From the NCBI GenBank assembly GCA_023415795.1, contig JAEZJG010000012.1:1-20578 (forward strand): a stretch of DNA of 20,578 bases, given 5' to 3'. Both the position numbers and the translations under genes were made by a program. A model generated the notes under the pieces. That model was given only the letters and a program-made list of their open reading frames with translations. It made no database searches and was not told the DNA's origin. Positions within the stretch are counted from its first letter, which is position 1, and the number at the start of each line of letters is the position of its first letter. This stretch comes from Bacillota bacterium. Its GTDB lineage: Bacteria; Bacillota; Clostridia; Christensenellales; SZUA-584. Positions 14,473-20,578 of this stretch are shown piece after piece.

Positions 14473-14590
14473 TTCATACTATGGGTTCCGTTTAATAATA
14501 TTATATTGTGGCATTGAATGATATGCACAAGAGCCGCGGCACAGCTGTGGACTCTAGCCTCCTGCTGATACTATGGCAGGAGGCTTTTTC
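14473..14590 (+). ncRNA. Candidate small RNA transcription unit
   Basis: A plausible promoter (TTCATA 14473-14478, 17-bp spacer, TAATAT 14496-14501) is followed by about 80 nt with no supported coding frame. It ends in a perfect 10-bp terminator stem, AGCCTCCTGC (14556-14565) with GCAGGAGGCT (14576-14585), then TTTTT. The 10-base palindrome CACAGCTGTG lies upstream of the stem. The 14349-14688 gap is otherwise empty of genes. The terminator is convincing; the promoter is only suggestive. Confidence 0.4.
14556..14590 (+). terminator. Strong rho-independent terminator
   Basis: A perfect 10-bp inverted repeat with a 10-nt loop and five T (14585-14589). No protein gene ends upstream of it since the previous terminator at 14357-14383, so some short transcript must end here. 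Confidence 0.9.
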
Positions 14591-14627
14591 TATGGTGAGG
14601 GGCATGAAAGCCGTGTCAAGGAAGACA

Positions 14628-14656
14628 TTGGCAGACTGCGTAAAACAGGATATAAT
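14628..14656 (+). promoter_or_regulatory. Sigma-A promoter for the OsmC-family gene
   Basis: TTGGCA (14628-14633), a 17-bp spacer and consensus TATAAT (14651-14656). Start is expected near 14663, giving a leader of about 26 nt that holds GGGAGGA at 14673-14679. Confidence 0.85.
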
Positions 14657-14688
14657 GAGGGCAGCAAAGAAAGGGAGGAAGCGGTGGT

Positions 14689-15117
14689 ATGGGAGCTGTG
14701 GTGAAGGCGCGCGCCAAATCGGCAGCGGGTCGGAAGATGATGTTCACCGGCGAGTCGGGCGGGCATACGGTGACGCTGGACTACATTCCGCCCTACGGCG
14801 AGGGCTCCGGCTTTATGCCGATGCAGCTGTATCTGGTGAGCCTTGCGGCCTGCCTTGGCAGCACGCTGCGGTATCTGGCGGGCGAACACGGCAAAACGAT
14901 CATCGACATCGACGTGGAGGTGAGCGGCACCCGTCGCGACCGTCCGCCCACCGGCTTTAGCACAATCGCATTTGACATGCGCGTGGTCTCGCCCGATTTG
15001 GACGAGGCGGTGCTAAAGGAGCTGGGTGAGCTGGCGGAGACGAAATACTGTCCGCTGACGACGATGCTGCGCGACGATGTGGCGGTGACGATGACGTTTG
15101 AGCTGGTGCGTGAATAG
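14689..15117 (+). CDS. OsmC-family protein
   Basis: A 142-residue cytosolic protein with the OsmC/Ohr fold pattern. The first conserved cysteine is C55 in LYLVSLAACLGSTLRYLA. The second is C121 in ETKYCPLTTMLRDDVAV. The order and spacing fit peroxide-reducing or related thiol members of the family. An organic or hydrogen peroxide reductase role is the family expectation; YhfA-like members have unclear function. It has its own promoter (14628-14656). Only 74 nt separate it from the next gene, with no terminator, so they may be co-transcribed. Confidence 0.83.
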   Translation: MGAVVKARAKSAAGRKMMFTGESGGHTVTLDYIPPYGEGSGFMPMQLYLVSLAACLGSTLRYLAGEHGKTIIDIDVEVSGTRRDRPPTGFSTIAFDMRVVSPDLDEAVLKELGELAETKYCPLTTMLRDDVAVTMTFELVRE

Positions 15118-15191
15118 GGCGCGGCATGTTTGCCCCAATGCTTACATAGTGTGAAATAATCCCGATAAAAAAGACAGTCAGGAAGAAGCGG

Positions 15192-16463
15192 ATGAAGAAG
15201 ATTAAGAACAACCATGTACGTATCGCCGTGGTGGCGGTGATCGCCGGTGCGGCACTGTATGCGGTGATCAGCATCATCAACAACATCGGCACGGTGTGGC
15301 TGAGCATCGGCGCGGCTGTGCAGTTTATAATGGGGATGCTGCTGCCCGTCATCATCGGGTTTGTGATTGCGTTCGTACTGTCGCGACCGTCTGCGTTTAT
15401 CGCGAGGCAGCTGCAAAAGCGCAGGTTTTGGGCGAAGCGCAGCCGGGGTGCGGCGTTAGCGGGAGCGCTGACGGCGTTTGTGGCGTTGATCGGCGTGCTG
15501 GTGCTGTTCGTCTATCTGCTGGCGCCGGGCGTGGCGGAGAGCGTGCGCAGCATCACGAGCAACCTGCCGTATTACGCGAACAACGTGTACGCATGGCTGC
15601 AACGGGTGAGCGCGGAACCGAGCGTGGCGCAGGCGCTGCAGCTCGCCGGATTGGAGAAGCTGGACGCCGGCACGGTAAGCCAGGCGCTGTCCGAGTATTG
15701 GTCGGTGATTGCCGGAGCGGCGCAGGGTGTGGTGGCGACAGTGCTGGGCTTCATACTGAGCACGGGGCGCTTTCTGTACAACTTTGTACTGGGCTTCTTC
15801 TTCGCCGCCTATATGCTGGTGTTTCGGGACGAAATCAAGCGGCAGCTGCGCACGTTTACGGCACACCTGTTCAGAAACTCGCACCATAAGCTGGTGTTCT
15901 TTGTGCGCGTAACGGACGACATGTTCTACCGCTTTCTGGTGGGCAAGGGCATCTGCTCGCTGGCGGTGGGCGTGGTGACGTTTGGGGCGTGTGCCGTGCT
16001 GGGCATAGCGTACAGCCCGCTGATTGCGCTCATCATGGCGGTGACCAACATGATACCCACGTTCGGACCGATATTCGGCACAGGGGCGGCGATGCTGCTG
16101 GCGCTGATGACCGCACCCGTATGCGCGATCTACATGCTTATCATCGGCATCGCGGTACAGATCATTGAGGGCAACATCATCGGACCGCGCGTGCTGGGCG
16201 AATCCATCGGGCTGAACGGCTTTTGGATCATGTTTTCCATCATCGTGATGGGGGCGCTGTTCGGCGTAATGGGCATGCTGATTGCCGCGCCGCTGTTTGG
16301 TGTGCTGCGGATACTGATCAAGAACTGGATGCACCACCGCAGCCACGGCATGCTGGAGGGCGAGGCAGAGCTGGCCGCCAGCATGGAGCGGTATCGCGAG
16401 TGGACAGCCAAGAAGGCGAAGGCGCACACGGCGGCGAACGAGTCCGCAAGCGGCGGGCAATAG
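15192..16463 (+). CDS. AI-2E-family transporter (PerM/UPF0118-like membrane protein)
   Basis: A 423-residue polytopic membrane protein. About eight helices are visible, with a soluble segment near residues 115-170 between the third and fourth. Family signatures NMIPTFGPIFG (286-296) and QIIEGNIIGPRVLG (323-336) lie in the C-terminal half, and a charged tail follows (about 380-423). Members include the E. coli TqsA AI-2 exporter and Na+/H+ antiporter-like proteins, so the substrate is open. AGGAAGAAG lies before the start codon. It lies 25 nt upstream of a small membrane protein gene, and the two probably form an operon. Confidence 0.87.
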   Translation: MKKIKNNHVRIAVVAVIAGAALYAVISIINNIGTVWLSIGAAVQFIMGMLLPVIIGFVIAFVLSRPSAFIARQLQKRRFWAKRSRGAALAGALTAFVALIGVLVLFVYLLAPGVAESVRSITSNLPYYANNVYAWLQRVSAEPSVAQALQLAGLEKLDAGTVSQALSEYWSVIAGAAQGVVATVLGFILSTGRFLYNFVLGFFFAAYMLVFRDEIKRQLRTFTAHLFRNSHHKLVFFVRVTDDMFYRFLVGKGICSLAVGVVTFGACAVLGIAYSPLIALIMAVTNMIPTFGPIFGTGAAMLLALMTAPVCAIYMLIIGIAVQIIEGNIIGPRVLGESIGLNGFWIMFSIIVMGALFGVMGMLIAAPLFGVLRILIKNWMHHRSHGMLEGEAELAASMERYREWTAKKAKAHTAANESASGGQ

Positions 16464-16488
16464 AGCGGCAGCCAAAGGAGGATAACGC

Positions 16489-16923
16489 ATGGAAATTCTG
16501 TTCTACGTGACATTGATGATATTGGCGCTGCTGATTGGCGCAGGCGTTTTGCTGGCGGTGATGATATTACGCTTTGTGCGGGCGCGCGGCATGGGCAGCA
16601 CGGAGGGTGCGTGGGTATCGTCGCCCATGGTGCTGGGCATTGTAGGCGGTGCACTGGCGCTGCTGATTGCGCTGTGGCTGGTCGTCAATCTGGTGGCAGG
16701 GGACGTGGTGATAAGCGTGTTTTGCGTGATGGGACTGGCGGGCGGCGTTGCGGGCATCGTGGGCGGCGCTGTCGTAAAACGGCACAGAAAGGCGGCGAGC
16801 GTGCTGATGCTGGTGAGTGCGGCGCTGTCGCTGATCACCATATTCGGACCGATGCTGCTGATATGCGGCGGTGTGCTGGCGTTGCTGCCGCCGAAAGCGA
16901 CGGCGGAACACAGCGCGATGTGA
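16489..16923 (+). CDS. Small four-helix membrane protein of unknown function
   Basis: A 144-residue hydrophobic protein with helices at about 4-28, 47-69, 74-96 and 103-133 and a short KRHRK cytosolic loop (98-102). Its later part (VVKRHRKAASVLMLVSAALS, then a gap and LLICGGVLALLPP) resembles the helical core of the two minus-strand proteins at 17580-19041, so the three may be distant paralogues (DUF4064-like layout). AAAGGAGG just before the ATG makes it a secure gene. No enzymatic motif seen. Confidence 0.75.
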   Translation: MEILFYVTLMILALLIGAGVLLAVMILRFVRARGMGSTEGAWVSSPMVLGIVGGALALLIALWLVVNLVAGDVVISVFCVMGLAGGVAGIVGGAVVKRHRKAASVLMLVSAALSLITIFGPMLLICGGVLALLPPKATAEHSAM

Positions 16924-16939
16924 CGGACATCTAACAAAG

Positions 16940-17512
16940 CTTTTGTCATTCCGAACGCAGTGAGGAATCCCCCGAAGTTCGCACATGCTTGGAGTGATGC
17001 AAGACACTGGAAAAAAGCGCGATCACGCCATGGGGGATGCTTCGCTGCGCTCTGCATGGCAGCGCGGCGAGGGGGAGTGCTTCCCCGCTTTGCAACCAAC
17101 AAGGCTTATGTCATTCCGAACGTTCGCACCAACCTAGCTTTTGTCATTCCGAACGCAGTGAGGAATCCACCGAAGTTCGCACATGCTTGGAGGGATGCAA
17201 GACACTGGTAAATAGCGTGATCACGCCATGGGGGATGCTTCGCTTTGCTCTGCATGACAGCGCGGCGAGAGGCAGTGCATCGCCGTCGCACCCAACAAGG
17301 CTTAAGTCATTCCGAACGTTCGCACCAACCTAGCTTTTGTCATTCCGAACGCAGTGAGGAATCCCCTGTGCGAGCACGTGGATTGATGGATGCGAGACAC
17401 TGGCAAATGTCATGATCACGCCATGGGGGATGCTTCGCTTCGCTCTGCATGACAGCGCGGCGAGGGGGAGTGCTCGTCGAAATCTGCATGACAGCGTGGC
17501 GAGAGGGGATAA
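16940..17512. repeat. Interspersed repeat cluster 3 (tandem 196-198-bp units)
   Basis: Two full units begin at 16944 and 17142 (198 and 196 bp) and a partial unit begins at 17338. Orientation is opposite to clusters 1 and 2. In each full unit a 29-bp module (16944-16972; 17142-17170) is followed after exactly 60 nt by an inverted partner (17033-17061; 17231-17259). Both full units end with the same extra 33-bp piece (near 17109-17141 and 17305-17337), in which the module core runs straight into ttcgcaccaacc. The extra piece shows that the whole unit was duplicated. No gene supported. Confidence 0.88.
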
Positions 17513-17528
17513 CTTAGGAGAGATAACG

Positions 17529-17555
17529 AAAGCGGGCCATAGTGACCCGCTTTTT
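17529..17555. terminator. Bidirectional terminator in a convergent gap
   Basis: AAAGCGGG (17529-17536) pairs with CCCGCTTT (17546-17553) around a 9-nt loop. The T-run is TTTTT on the plus strand and TTT on the minus strand. It lies 24 nt beyond the stop of the minus-strand gene and after repeat cluster 3 on the plus strand. Confidence 0.75.
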
Positions 17556-17579
17556 GAACATCGCTTGTGTTGTATTGTA

Positions 17580-18437
17580 TCAAGGTTGTCTGTTGTCCTG
17601 CGGCGCAAAAGGCGGCGGCGTTTGTGTACCATCGCCAGCCGGAGCCGGAGGCCATGCGCTGCCGTATGACTGCGGCGGCGGATAAGCGCCGTAGGGTGCG
17701 TATGCCGGTGCCGCGCTGCCGACCGGTGCATATGGCGGTGGGTAAGCCGCCGGTGGCTGCTGAACAGGCGGTGGCGGATAAGCACCGTAGGCAGAGGGAG
17801 AACCGTAGGGCGCGTATGCCGCCGGGGGCTGCTGTGCAGGCGGGGGCGGATAAGCGCCAGGGGCAGGGTATGCTGTCGGGGGCTGCTGTGCCGTTGGGGG
17901 CGGATATGCGCTTGGACCAGGGTATGCCGTCGGCATTTGCGGCGGATAGGTGTAATACGGCGCATAAACAGCATAGCCGGGGTACATCTGGGGCATAGGC
18001 GTGCGCTCTCTCCTCAGCGCGAAGATGGCGGCGAGTATCAGCAGCACACCGCCGATAAAGGCAGAGGAAGTCACCGTGAGTACCGAGGCAATGATGAAGA
18101 ATATGCCGCCGGTTGTGTTGTTCTTTCTGACGGTAAGGCTGCCGACAAAGCCCAGCAGCGCGCCCAGCACCACGATGCTGTTGGAGAAGATGGTATAGCT
18201 GTCTATGTACGGCTCGACGAGAGAAGGCTCTGCGTCGTCGCTGTCCGGCAGCGTATCGCTGGCGGCGAGAGAGTCGTAGTTGCCGTCCTCGTAGTAATAC
18301 TCTTCGTAATAGTAATTGCGGGAGCCGTTGATATCGTCCCAGAACGTGTGCAAACAGGCGTCTATGATGGCGAAACTGCCCAGAATAAACGCCAGTATGC
18401 TGCCGACAAGACCGAGTATGAAGCTCGTTTTCCGCAT
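17580..18437 (-). CDS. Membrane protein with long Pro/Tyr/Ala-rich C-terminal tail
   Basis: A 285-residue protein. Helices lie at about 7-27, 84-104 and 108-142. A loop between helices 1 and 2 contains an acidic Tyr/Glu run (YYYEEYYYEDGNYD, 42-55). From about 150 to the end it is low-complexity Pro, Tyr, Ala and Gln (AYPPPPAQQPPAAYAPYG). The helical part resembles DUF4064-like proteins. I set the start at 18437 (MRKTSFILGL) because AAGGAG lies 7 nt upstream. The longer open frame back to 18647 gives an Arg-rich shadow of the neighbour's repeat. The start is 1 nt from the upstream stop, so translation is probably coupled. Function unknown. Confidence 0.78.
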   Translation of the reverse strand: MRKTSFILGLVGSILAFILGSFAIIDACLHTFWDDINGSRNYYYEEYYYEDGNYDSLAASDTLPDSDDAEPSLVEPYIDSYTIFSNSIVVLGALLGFVGSLTVRKNNTTGGIFFIIASVLTVTSSAFIGGVLLILAAIFALRRERTPMPQMYPGYAVYAPYYTYPPQMPTAYPGPSAYPPPTAQQPPTAYPAPGAYPPPPAQQPPAAYAPYGSPSAYGAYPPPPVQQPPAAYPPPYAPVGSAAPAYAPYGAYPPPQSYGSAWPPAPAGDGTQTPPPFAPQDNRQP

Positions 18438-18438
18438 G

Positions 18439-19041
18439 CTATTGCTCCTTGCTTTCCGCATCGCTGGGCGACGGCGGCGGGGGAGCGGGCTGCGCGCCAT
18501 ACGGTGGGTATGGCGGCGGGGGAGCGGGCTGTGCGCCATACGGCGGGAACGGCGGCGGAACAGGCTGCGCACCGTACGGCGGGAACGGCGGCGGAACAGG
18601 CTGCGCACCATACGGCGGGTACGGCGGCGGAACGGGTTGTGCGCCATACGGCGGGTACGGCGGCGGAACAGCCATCAGCGGCGGTGCTGCGCTCTTATCC
18701 TTGGAAAGCGCGAATATGCCCGCCAGCAGCAGCAGCACACCGGGGACGAACGCGGATAGCAGTCCAAGAGCAGCCGCGACGATGAACAGAACGCCGGAGG
18801 TATGTCGCTGTTTTTTGAACAGTACGCATGCAATGGCGCCGGGTATGGCGGATGCGGCGGCAACGCTGCCGATGACAATATAGATGGTGACCATACTGGA
18901 GAGCATTCGAGCCGGCATGCCGCCGGGGAAGAAGTCTGACGAGAATAATGAGCCCATCCAAATGCCGAGCAGTATGATACCGATGCCGAACACAACGGCG
19001 AGGCAGGTGCCGATGATGCCCATAACCAAGGATTTATGCAT
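18439..19041 (-). CDS. Membrane protein with 12-residue proline-rich tandem repeats
   Basis: A 200-residue protein. Helices lie at about 7-30, 50-74 and 83-112. The cytosolic or wall-facing tail contains five near-identical repeats of the type VPPPYPPYGAQP (residues about 125-186), encoded by 36-39-bp DNA repeats at about 18474-18667. Its hydrophobic core (GVLFIVAAALGLLSAFVPGV, then LLLLAGIFALSKDK) closely matches the core of the adjacent gene, so the two are tandem paralogues. AAGGAG lies 7 nt before the start at 19041. Proline-rich tails of this kind often bind other proteins, but no partner can be inferred. Confidence 0.8.
   Translation of the reverse strand: MHKSLVMGIIGTCLAVVFGIGIILLGIWMGSLFSSDFFPGGMPARMLSSMVTIYIVIGSVAAASAIPGAIACVLFKKQRHTSGVLFIVAAALGLLSAFVPGVLLLLAGIFALSKDKSAAPPLMAVPPPYPPYGAQPVPPPYPPYGAQPVPPPFPPYGAQPVPPPFPPYGAQPAPPPPYPPYGAQPAPPPPSPSDAESKEQ
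18474..18667 (-). repeat. In-frame 36-39-bp minisatellite
   Basis: Five tandem copies encode the PPYPPYGAQP units of the 18439-19041 protein. Copies vary at Tyr/Phe and Val/Ala codons, and third positions differ between adjacent copies. The repeat is therefore maintained at protein level and is not a very recent slippage product. Confidence 0.85.
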
Positions 19042-19074
19042 AGCGCGTCTCCTTATCAGTTATTTTATACCATT

Positions 19075-19103
19075 ATTATATATGACCTGAGCGGCTACCA
19101 CAA
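19075..19103 (-). promoter_or_regulatory. Probable promoter of the minus-strand membrane protein pair
   Basis: On the minus strand TTGTGG (19103-19098), a 17-bp spacer and consensus TATAAT (19080-19075). The gene start at 19041 lies 33 nt downstream. The -35 box is weak, but the -10 is perfect and the region is AT-rich. Confidence 0.55.
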
Positions 19104-19196
19104 TACAAATAATGTGTGGCGGGGTGAAACATGACATGTTTTGAAACGCGCGCTGTGGTACGATGCCGAAAATACGAATGGGTTGAAGGAGGGCGA

Positions 19197-19643
19197 ATGG
19201 CAAAGAGAGTAAGCGGCAGCCGTATGGCTGAGGGCGCGCCCTATGCGGCACAAGCGGACGGAGTGTGGCGGCTGGAGGTGGACGCGATTCAGGCACGGGC
19301 AGGGAGCTATCTCGCGGAAGCGGCGGAGGCGGGGCGGTATAGCTTGGCGGGTCTGTGCATTGCGCTGGACATCACACGGGAGACGCTGGACTGCTGGCGG
19401 CGCGGTTACGTGAGCCGTGCGGACGAGGAGGCGAACCTTGCGCCCAACACGGCGCTGGCCGACTGCATTGCCAAGGCGATGCTGCATTTGCAGCGGTATT
19501 GGGAGGAGAGCGGCAAGCCCGCGACGCTGGGGCTCAAGCTGCTGGAGGCGACGGGGGGTATCGGCAGTCGGACGGCATCCGCGGCGCAGACTGGCGGCGG
19601 CCCGCCGTACGACCTGGGGCGGTACAAGAAGTTTGCGCGGTAG
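19197..19643 (+). CDS. Phage DNA-packaging / terminase small subunit-like protein (orphan)
   Basis: A 148-residue protein. The middle holds a helix-turn-helix-like stretch, YSLAGLCIALDITRETLDCW (about residues 48-67). It is followed by a helical region with ALADCIAKAMLHLQRYWEES and LGLKLLEATGG. This order resembles P22 gp3-like packaging proteins and other small terminase subunits, in which this domain binds phage DNA. No large terminase, portal or other phage gene is nearby, so it is an isolated remnant or a domesticated DNA-binding protein. The ATG at 19197 follows GAAGGAGGG (19185-19193). The assignment is tentative. Confidence 0.5.
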   Translation: MAKRVSGSRMAEGAPYAAQADGVWRLEVDAIQARAGSYLAEAAEAGRYSLAGLCIALDITRETLDCWRRGYVSRADEEANLAPNTALADCIAKAMLHLQRYWEESGKPATLGLKLLEATGGIGSRTASAAQTGGGPPYDLGRYKKFAR

Positions 19644-19657
19644 GCGAACGGGAAATG

Positions 19658-19686
19658 TTGACAAACGTCAGCAAAACACCGACAAT
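19658..19686 (+). promoter_or_regulatory. Candidate promoter upstream of the ferredoxin
   Basis: A perfect -35 TTGACA (19658-19663), a 17-bp spacer and GACAAT (19681-19686; four of six consensus bases). The resulting leader to the ferredoxin start would be about 100 nt. Confidence 0.5.
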
Positions 19687-19796
19687 GAAGGGGTGACCAA
19701 TGCCGCTGCTGTTTTTTAAGCCCGCCGGTATACAGTGCGGGGGCGGTGGCTAGAATATAACGGATACATTGTTATTTTGAAGGAGGTTTATGGCGT

Positions 19797-19988
19797 ATGA
19801 GAGCAAGTGTTGATAAGGATGGATGCATTTCGTGCGAGCTGTGCGCGGAGACATGCCCTGAGGTGTTCCGCATGGACGCGGACGGTTTGGCGGAGTCGTA
19901 TGTGGAGGAGATACCCAGCGAGGTGGAGGATTCCGCAAAGGAAGCCGCCGAGTCTTGCCCGGTGAGCGTGATCCATATAGAGGAGTAG
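19797..19988 (+). CDS. Small [4Fe-4S] ferredoxin
   Basis: A 63-residue cytosolic electron carrier. Cluster ligands are C10, C13 and C16 in DGCISCELCAETCPEVF and the distant C54 in ESCPVSVIH. This is the single-cluster layout of Desulfovibrio gigas ferredoxin II. C20 is in the place of a disulfide cysteine there, but its usual partner is a serine here (about S46), so C20 is probably free. AAGGAGG at 19780-19786 supports the ATG at 19797. An ATG at 19790 opens only a seven-codon frame. It is transcribed alone and followed by a terminator. Confidence 0.93.
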   Translation: MRASVDKDGCISCELCAETCPEVFRMDADGLAESYVEEIPSEVEDSAKEAAESCPVSVIHIEE

Positions 19989-20020
19989 GCGAAAACCGGT
20001 TTGCCGCTAAGATGATTGTG

Positions 20021-20066
20021 AAGGGTTTGTGTCGCAGGAAACGTGGACACATGCCCTTCCTTTTTG
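20021..20066 (+). terminator. Rho-independent terminator after the ferredoxin gene
   Basis: GAAGGGTTTGTGTC (20021-20034) pairs with GACACATGCCCTTC (20047-20060), with one T-T mismatch and one G-T pair. TTTTT follows at 20062-20066. Confidence 0.88.
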
Positions 20067-20096
20067 TTGCGCGATTGATGTTTGATGGGAATACAC

Positions 20097-20578
20097 GGGC
20101 GGCGTGCTTCGAAGGGGGAGTGCGGCGCACCCAACAAAGCATCTGTCATTCCGAACGTAGTGAGGAATCCCCCAGAGTTTGCAAGTGGCTGGAGGTGTGC
20201 AAGACACTTGAAGACAGCACGATCACGCCATGGGGGATGCTTCGCTGCGCTCTGCATGACGGTGCGGCGAGGGGGAGTGCTTCGCTGTCGCACCCAACAA
20301 AGCATCTGTCATTCCGAGCCTGCGAGGAATCCCCCGGAGTTCGCACATGGCTTGAGGGGTGCAAGACACTGGCAAATGCCGCCATCACGCCATGGGGGAT
20401 GCTTCGCTGCGCTCTGCATGACAGCGCGGCGAAGGGGAGTGCTTCGCCGTCGCACCCAACAAAGCATCTGTCATTCCGAGCCTGCGAGGAATCCCCCGGA
20501 GTTCGCACGTGGCTTGAGGGGTGCAAGACACTGGCAGACAGCGCGATCACGCCATGGGGGATGCTTCGCTTCGCTCTG
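20097..20578. repeat. Interspersed repeat cluster 4 (tandem 162-163-bp units), truncated by window end
   Basis: Units begin at 20144, 20307 and 20469 (163 and 162 bp apart), and the last is cut by the window end. Module and inverted partner lie at 20144-20172 with 20233-20261, and at 20307-20334 with 20395-20423. The spacer is 60 nt in both pairs. The second and third units share the variant gagcctgcgagg in place of gaacgcagtgagg, so they are the most recent duplication. Orientation is the same as cluster 3. No gene supported. Confidence 0.88.

Noticed and set aside
18438..18647. A longer start at 18647 for the 17580 minus-strand gene, giving an Arg-rich N-terminus
   Set aside because: That stretch is the other-frame shadow of the neighbour's proline repeat. 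AAGGAG directly before 18437 fixes the start.

Overview
This window looks like chromosomal DNA from an anaerobic Clostridia-type member of the Bacillota. The evidence is a Bacillota-style atp operon with strong Shine-Dalgarno sites and some TTG starts, sigma-A-type promoters, a SleB/CwlJ-family cell-wall hydrolase and a small clostridial [4Fe-4S] ferredoxin. Coding DNA is moderately GC-rich and strongly co-directional. No genus can be named from the sequence alone.

Layout. 1-345: a cluster of short interspersed repeats. 345-562: a terminator-like hairpin, then a promoter. 563-2466: a DUF2156 (phosphatidylglycerol-synthetase C-terminal-like) protein and a GNAT/Eis-like acetyltransferase. 2482-8823: the F1Fo ATP synthase operon in the order I-B-E-F-(H'A)-G-D-C, closed by a rho-independent terminator. 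8881-10648: a histidine phosphatase, then a TetR regulator with a dyad operator and a flavodoxin. 10763-12286: a membrane-anchored SleB-family hydrolase with its own near-consensus promoter. 12340-12545: a dense run of RNA hairpins ahead of an ACT-domain gene (12567-12932). 12936-13765: a second repeat cluster. 13830-14110: an AT-rich island. 14118-16923: a small unknown protein, a possible small RNA, an OsmC-family protein, an AI-2E-type transporter and a small membrane protein. 16940-17512: a third repeat cluster, in the opposite orientation. 17580-19041 (minus strand): two adjacent membrane proteins with proline-rich tails. 19197-19643: a lone phage packaging-like protein. 19797-19988: a ferredoxin. 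20097-20578: a fourth repeat cluster, running off the window.

The most striking observation is in the ATP synthase. There is no separate full-length delta (OSCP-like, atpH) gene. Only the C-terminal delta domain is recognisable, and it is fused in frame to the N-terminus of an otherwise complete alpha subunit (4292-6103). The N-terminal six-helix domain of delta is absent from the window. F1 has three alphas and normally one delta, so this raises a real question about stoichiometry and about how the peripheral stalk is attached.

The second structural observation concerns the interspersed repeats. Each unit holds two diverged 28-29-bp modules in inverted orientation around a spacer of about 60 nt. 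The unit can fold into a long hairpin, and it recurs in tandem with 162-bp or 196-bp periods. This BIME-like architecture accounts for most of the long non-genic stretches.
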